The translations under genes and the position numbers were made by a program. The notes beneath the pieces are model-generated. The model was not told where the DNA came from, did not search any database, and saw only the letters and a list, made by a program, of their open reading frames with translations. Shown here in pieces: positions 6,403 through 9,732 of a DNA stretch of 9,732 nt (position 1 is the stretch's first letter; the number at the start of each line of letters is the position of its first letter). The stretch is taken from contig CADCQC010000140.1 in assembly GCA_902803455.1 (NCBI GenBank), positions 1 to 9,732 of the forward strand. The letters are read 5' to 3'. The stretch comes from an uncultured Prevotellaceae bacterium (GTDB taxonomy: Bacteria > Bacteroidota > Bacteroidia > Bacteroidales > Bacteroidaceae).

Positions 6403-6693
6403 ATGTTTAGACGTGAGGTGAAACAACTTGATAGTTTGGTCTATCAGTATCTGAGAGTGATGGGATTGGAAACACCGCTTCTTCAGAAGCGTCTTATCAT
6501 GTCATGGGAAAAGGTGGCAGGGGAGGTGGTTTTCAAATATACCAGACAAATATTCATCTCTAATCAGACATTGATGGTAAAAATCGACAATTCAGCCTTG
6601 AAAGCTGAATTGTCGATGATGAGGTCTGAATATGTACGGAAATTGAATGATTGTGTGGGAGCCAGGGTGATTGCTGACATCAGATTCTTCTGA
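6403..6693 (+). CDS. dciA: DUF721/DciA-family protein, probable replicative helicase loader
   Basis: The 96-aa protein matches DUF721. Family positions visible are W35 in SWEKVAG, T47 after VVFKY, the strand pair FISNQTLMVKID, then SALKAEL at 64-70, LN at 81-82 and a final IADIRFF. Characterised DciA proteins bind DnaB and promote its loading in bacteria that lack DnaC/DnaI-type loaders. This is a short, domain-only form, as usual in Bacteroidota. ATG at 6403 follows the recF stop by 8 bp with an A-rich spacer, so the genes form one unit. The pairing of recF with DUF721 also occurs near the origin in Actinobacteria, which supports a replication-linked role. Bases 6583-6617 hold a perfect 14-bp hairpin discussed separately. 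Family assignment is good; helicase loading here is inferred from homologues. Confidence 0.85.
   Translation: MFRREVKQLDSLVYQYLRVMGLETPLLQKRLIMSWEKVAGEVVFKYTRQIFISNQTLMVKIDNSALKAELSMMRSEYVRKLNDCVGARVIADIRFF
6578..6617 (-). terminator. Probable intrinsic terminator for the minus-strand operon, inside dciA
   Basis: Arms at 6583-6596 (ATCGACAATTCAGC) and 6604-6617 are perfect 14-bp reverse complements with a 7-base loop. Read on the minus strand, the stem runs directly into TTTTT (complement of the A run at 6579-6583), the form of an intrinsic terminator. Read on the plus strand, it is followed by GATGAGG and no T run. The gap 6694-6771 after the S41 gene has no convincing terminator, so this hairpin, about 155 nt beyond its stop, is the best candidate to end that transcript. 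Confidence 0.6.
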
Positions 6694-6771
6694 GGTATAG
6701 CAGAAGTATTCTCATGGCGTACATGATGGGTGTCGGTCGGCTCTGATCACAATATGAATGTCATCGCCTTA
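6694..6771. other. Convergent intergenic gap without a clear terminator
   Basis: This 78-bp gap separates dciA from the S41 protease gene. I see only a weak 6-bp stem (CTTCTG at 6687-6692, CAGAAG at 6701-6706, overlapping the dciA stop) and a 5-bp TCATG/CATGA pair at 6712-6726. Neither is followed by a good T run, so neither is called as a terminator. Confidence 0.5.
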
Positions 6772-8421
6772 TTATTTCTTTGTCTTTTCTTCTGATGACT
6801 TCGTCGGGAATGCAGCTTTTTTATTAAACACTTCATGACATTTATGAATGGCAGGATCACTTTGGTTGAGGTATTCTATCCATGCCAGTTCATCAAGCAT
6901 GTTGTAGATGATACGGCTGTAAATATATTTCTCAAATAGTGATTGAGACTTCTGTATCATTAAATTGCGACGTTGCAAACCGTTCTTTTCAGCATACACA
7001 GCAAATTGTTCAAGCAGGTTCTGACGTTTGATATGGGATAGGAGAGAGGGCATGTCAGTAAATTTCTTCAAGGTCTCTCGATGTTCATCAGTATACTCGA
7101 AAGCAAATTGAAGGATGAGACCGCTCATGGCTGCTTCTTTATAATAAGAGGTAATGCCTAATGTGTCTTCGGGAATAAATACATCAGGTGTAATACCACC
7201 TCCTCCGTATACCGTACGGCCGATACGTGTGTGGTATTCTGGACCTGTATGCTTGATACTGTCCTCGCTGAAATATTCACCGTGTTCGTATCGGGTGAGA
7301 AGGTCTTCTTCATAATCCTTGTCTTTTCCGGTAACGTAGGGCTTCTGAATGCAACGTCCGGATGGCGTGTAATAACGAGCTATTGTCAAACGTATCATAC
7401 TTCCGTCTGAGAAAGGTATCTGCTGTTGAACGAGGCCTTTACCAAAAGAACGACGGCCGATAACCGTGCCTCGGTCATTGTCTTGTATCGCTCCCGCTAA
7501 TATTTCTGATGCTGAAGCCGAGCCCTCATTGATCAGCACAATGAGGGGAATGTTCTGGCAGGTGCCACGGCCTGTGCTCATGAAATCCTCACGGGGTTGC
7601 TTGCGGCCTTGTGTATAGACTATTCGGCATCCTTTGGGCAAAAATTCATCGGCTATCTGCACGGCGGAAGCCATGTATCCGCCATTGTTGTCTCGCAGGT
7701 CTATCACCAGATTTTTAAATCCTTGTTGAGATAGCGTAGCAAGCGAACTGAGCAATTCTCCGTATGTGTTTTCACCAAAATTTTTGATCCGTATATAGCC
7801 GGTTGATGCATCCAGCATATAGGATGCACTGATGCTGCTGGTGAAGATATCGTCACGGGTGACGGTATATTGCTTTATCTTCTTCTGTTTATATCTCACC
7901 ACACCAATTTTCACCTTGGTTCCACGAGGACCTTTGAGGCGTGACATCGCTTCCTCGTTGGTGACAATCTCTCCCACAAAGGGTTCATCATTAATGGTGA
8001 CGATCTTATCGCCAGCCATCAAACCGGCTGTCTCTGCCGGACCGCCTTGAATCACATTTTGCACATGTACCGTGTCGTTGCGGATGATGAACTCGATGCC
8101 GACTCCTGAGAATGAACCGCGAAGATCATCGTTGGCTGACTGGACGTCTTTTGCACTGATATATACACTATGTGGGTCAAGCTCGTTCAGTATTTCTGGT
8201 ATGGCTTTTTCCACCAGATCATTCATGTTCACACTGTCTACATACTGGTCATCAATAATGTGAAGTAAGTTGTTCAGGCGGTTACTTCCTGAATTGATGA
8301 TGTTCAGGCGTCCGCCAGAGAAATGTTTGGTATAAAAAGTGCCGATGAGGATGCCTGCTACTACACATGCAGCAAGAATCAGTGGCATGAATCGGTTCGA
8401 TTTATTGAGGTTCATCTTCAT
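6772..8421 (-). CDS. S41 family C-terminal processing peptidase (CtpA/Prc type)
   Basis: This envelope serine protease of the carboxyl-terminal processing family trims or degrades exported proteins from their C-termini. From ATG 8421 it has 549 aa: a basic N-terminus, a membrane anchor or uncleaved signal at about 13-30, a PDZ domain at about 102-190 (GSFSGVGIEF, then GGPAETAGLMAGDKI), and the catalytic core. The Ser-Lys dyad is visible: Ser303, the middle Ser of EGSASASEI, and Lys328 in SFGKG. The 25-residue spacing equals that of Prc and CtpA. A helical C-terminal extension follows the core, ending in a Lys-rich tail. Upstream ATG 8460 would overlap the deaminase by 59 bp and add an uninformative extension; 8415 is a nearly equal alternative. 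The start overlaps the deaminase end, indicating an operon and possible translational coupling. Natural substrates are unknown. Confidence 0.93.
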   Translation of the reverse strand: MKMNLNKSNRFMPLILAACVVAGILIGTFYTKHFSGGRLNIINSGSNRLNNLLHIIDDQYVDSVNMNDLVEKAIPEILNELDPHSVYISAKDVQSANDDLRGSFSGVGIEFIIRNDTVHVQNVIQGGPAETAGLMAGDKIVTINDEPFVGEIVTNEEAMSRLKGPRGTKVKIGVVRYKQKKIKQYTVTRDDIFTSSISASYMLDASTGYIRIKNFGENTYGELLSSLATLSQQGFKNLVIDLRDNNGGYMASAVQIADEFLPKGCRIVYTQGRKQPREDFMSTGRGTCQNIPLIVLINEGSASASEILAGAIQDNDRGTVIGRRSFGKGLVQQQIPFSDGSMIRLTIARYYTPSGRCIQKPYVTGKDKDYEEDLLTRYEHGEYFSEDSIKHTGPEYHTRIGRTVYGGGGITPDVFIPEDTLGITSYYKEAAMSGLILQFAFEYTDEHRETLKKFTDMPSLLSHIKRQNLLEQFAVYAEKNGLQRRNLMIQKSQSLFEKYIYSRIIYNMLDELAWIEYLNQSDPAIHKCHEVFNKKAAFPTKSSEEKTKK

Positions 8422-8842
8422 TGAGTTTGATGTATTTGACTTCAATATTTGCTCGTTCAAGGAGTGCTATACCGTCGGCCAAACGATATTTTTCACCATA
8501 TACAACGCGTTTGATGCCCGACTGAATAATTAATTTTGAGCATTCCAAACACGGGGAGGCGGTTACGTATAGTGTAGCTCCTTCGCTATTGTTGTTGCTC
8601 TTCGCTAGTTTGGTGATGGCATTGGCTTCCGCATGGAGCACATAGGGCTTTGTCACATTGTTGTCGTCTTCGCAGATGTTTTCAAAACCACTGGGTGTAC
8701 CGTTGTAGCCATCGCTGATGATCATCTTGTCTTTCACGACAAGGGCACCTACTTGTCGGCGTTGGCAATAACTGTTTTCTGCCCATATGCGCGCCATACG
8801 CAAATAACGCCTGTCAAGCAAATCTTGTTTGTTACTGTTCAT
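8402..8842 (-). CDS. Zinc-dependent dCMP deaminase (ComEB-like)
   Basis: The 146-aa protein belongs to the cytidine/deoxycytidylate deaminase superfamily. Members of this subgroup convert dCMP to dUMP, supplying thymidylate synthase in the cytoplasm. Zinc-site motifs are complete: His70 with proton-shuttling Glu72 in HAEANAI, and Cys98 and Cys101 in SPCLEC. The N-terminal part (RMARIWAENSYCQRRQVGALVV) and SDGYNGTPSGF at 43-53 are characteristic of dCMP deaminases rather than tRNA adenosine or free cytidine deaminases. ATG 8842 begins a normal N-terminus 30 bp after the M3 peptidase stop, and the 3' end overlaps the S41 protease start. The neighbours share no pathway with it, so this looks like a housekeeping operon of convenience. 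Some relatives act in competence loci (comEB), but nothing here suggests that. Confidence 0.93.
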   Translation of the reverse strand: MNSNKQDLLDRRYLRMARIWAENSYCQRRQVGALVVKDKMIISDGYNGTPSGFENICEDDNNVTKPYVLHAEANAITKLAKSNNNSEGATLYVTASPCLECSKLIIQSGIKRVVYGEKYRLADGIALLERANIEVKYIKLNEDEPQ

Positions 8843-8872
8843 AGGAAATCAATGGTGGGCTCGGGTTGATGT

Positions 8873-9732
8873 TTATTTTCTTGGACGGCGAATTCCGTTT
8901 CTTCGCAACAAGGCATCTATCGTGGGCTCGCTGCCACGAAAACGTTTGTAGAGTGTCATGGGGTGCTCTGTCCCACCTCGAGACAAAATGCAGTCACGGA
9001 ATCGTTGGGCTGTCGTGGAATCAAAAATGCCATGTTTCTTAAACTCGCTGAATGCATCGGCTTCAAGAACTTCTGCCCATTTATAGCTGTAATAGCCGGC
9101 TGCATAGCCTCCTGCCATAATATGGGAAAATTGGACTGTCATGCAGGTTCCAGGCAATTGCTTGAATATGAGCGCTTTCTTCCAGGCGTTCTTCTCAAAA
9201 TCAATCAAGTCGCCGGTAAATTCTTCTCTGAGGGTATAATAGGCCATGTCGAGCAAACCGAAACTCACTTGCCGCATACAACTATAAGCAACCAGGAAAT
9301 TACGGCTGCGAACGATACGGTCAATCAGTTCATCAGGCAACGGCTCTCCTGTCTGGTAATGGAACGCAAATGTGCGCAAAAACTCTTTTTCTATAGAATA
9401 GTTTTCCATGATCTGAGATGGCAACTCGACAAAATCCCACCAGACATTGGTGCCTGACATACTCTCAAAACGAGTGTTGGCGAACATACCATGTAGGGAA
9501 TGGCCAAATTCATGTAAGAAGGTCTCCACCTCACCAAGACTTAATAGGGATGGCTTTGATGCTGTGGGTTTCGTAAGATTCATCACCACACTCACATGTG
9601 GACGGATGTTCTCGCCTTTGCGGTTGATATACTGACCTTGATAACTGGTCATCCAAGCACCGCCTTGTTTTCCTTTACGGGGGAAAAAGTCCGCATAGAA
9701 TACAGCAAGGAAGCTGTTATCTTTGTCAAATA
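8873..9732 (-). CDS. M3 family metallopeptidase, Dcp-like, 5' part beyond window
   Basis: This is the C-terminal 285 residues of a zinc peptidase of the thimet oligopeptidase/peptidyl-dipeptidase family, which degrades short peptides. The frame continues to the right edge. Before the Met encoded at 9652, codons give FLAVFYADFFPRKGKQGGAW, a conserved M3 segment, so that Met is not the start. Counting from that Met, zinc ligands are His47 and His51 in HEFGH with catalytic Glu48, and Glu76 in DFVELPSQ, 25 residues after the second His as in thimet oligopeptidase. The C-terminal RFRDCILSRGGTEHP and LYKRFRG resemble E. coli Dcp more than oligopeptidase A, but the subtype is not settled. The N-terminus is not visible, so I cannot say whether it is cytoplasmic or exported. 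It is the first visible gene of the operon. Confidence 0.93.
   Translation of the reverse strand, partial: FDKDNSFLAVFYADFFPRKGKQGGAWMTSYQGQYINRKGENIRPHVSVVMNLTKPTASKPSLLSLGEVETFLHEFGHSLHGMFANTRFESMSGTNVWWDFVELPSQIMENYSIEKEFLRTFAFHYQTGEPLPDELIDRIVRSRNFLVAYSCMRQVSFGLLDMAYYTLREEFTGDLIDFEKNAWKKALIFKQLPGTCMTVQFSHIMAGGYAAGYYSYKWAEVLEADAFSEFKKHGIFDSTTAQRFRDCILSRGGTEHPMTLYKRFRGSEPTIDALLRRNGIRRPRK

Noticed and set aside
6687..6706. Terminator for recF-dciA (CTTCTG/CAGAAG stem)
   Set aside because: Only 6 bp, overlaps the stop codon, and is followed by TATTCTC and not a T run.
7663..7683. GGCGGA/TCCGCC inverted repeat within the S41 gene
   Set aside because: A 6-bp stem with a 9-base loop is expected by chance in coding DNA and has no T run.
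8271..8311. Direct repeat TGTTCAGGCG in the S41 gene
   Set aside because: Two short copies encoding similar Arg-Leu-Asn segments; no sign of mobility or regulatory role.
8963..9457. 164-codon open frame on the plus strand
   Set aside because: Fully antisense to the M3 peptidase around its zinc site; no recognisable protein.
1..9732. Mobile elements, CRISPR arrays, defence genes, tRNA or rRNA
   Set aside because: No repeats of array type, transposase motifs, integrase or structural RNA were recognised; the genes are ordinary chromosomal types.

Overview
The window looks like chromosomal DNA of a member of the Bacteroidota, most likely order Bacteroidales and close to Prevotella. Four things suggest this. 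The base composition is moderately AT-rich. Starts are preceded by A-rich leaders instead of clear Shine-Dalgarno sequences. Promoter-like TAnnTTTG boxes are present. The gene neighbourhoods (TPR protein-ribH divergent from recF-DUF721; M3 peptidase-dCMP deaminase-S41 peptidase) and the protein types are those of that order. The genus is inferred, since no rRNA is present. I see no insertion sequence, phage gene, CRISPR array, tRNA or rRNA, and coding density is high.

Region A (1-3883, + strand) is a row of three genes for exported proteins. They are a small FG-GAP-like protein cut by the left edge, a large DUF3160 protein with an N-terminal YARHG domain, and a CapA-type metallophosphatase. 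None has an assigned role here. Shared direction, short gaps and predicted export signals suggest one envelope or periplasmic function. A strong hairpin terminator at 3886-3915 closes the row.

Region B (3936-5109, - strand) holds a membrane-anchored TPR protein followed, one base after its stop, by ribH (lumazine synthase, riboflavin synthesis). Region C (5294-6693, + strand) holds recF (recombination mediator and DNA-gap repair) and, 8 bp later, a DUF721/DciA-family gene whose relatives load the replicative helicase. B and C are divergent from a 184-bp intergenic stretch rich in palindromes, with a candidate Bacteroidetes promoter for each side. The recF promoter candidate lies inside an 8-bp inverted repeat.

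Region D (6772-9732, - strand) is a likely operon. In transcription order it has a Dcp-like M3 metallopeptidase (5' end beyond the right edge), a zinc dCMP deaminase and an S41 C-terminal processing protease whose start overlaps the deaminase end. It converges on recF-dciA. The short gap between them has no good terminator. Instead a perfect 14-bp stem with a 7-nt loop lies inside the dciA coding sequence, and read on the minus strand it is followed directly by a run of Ts. I interpret it as the terminator of the region D operon embedded in the neighbouring gene, which is the most notable non-coding observation here.
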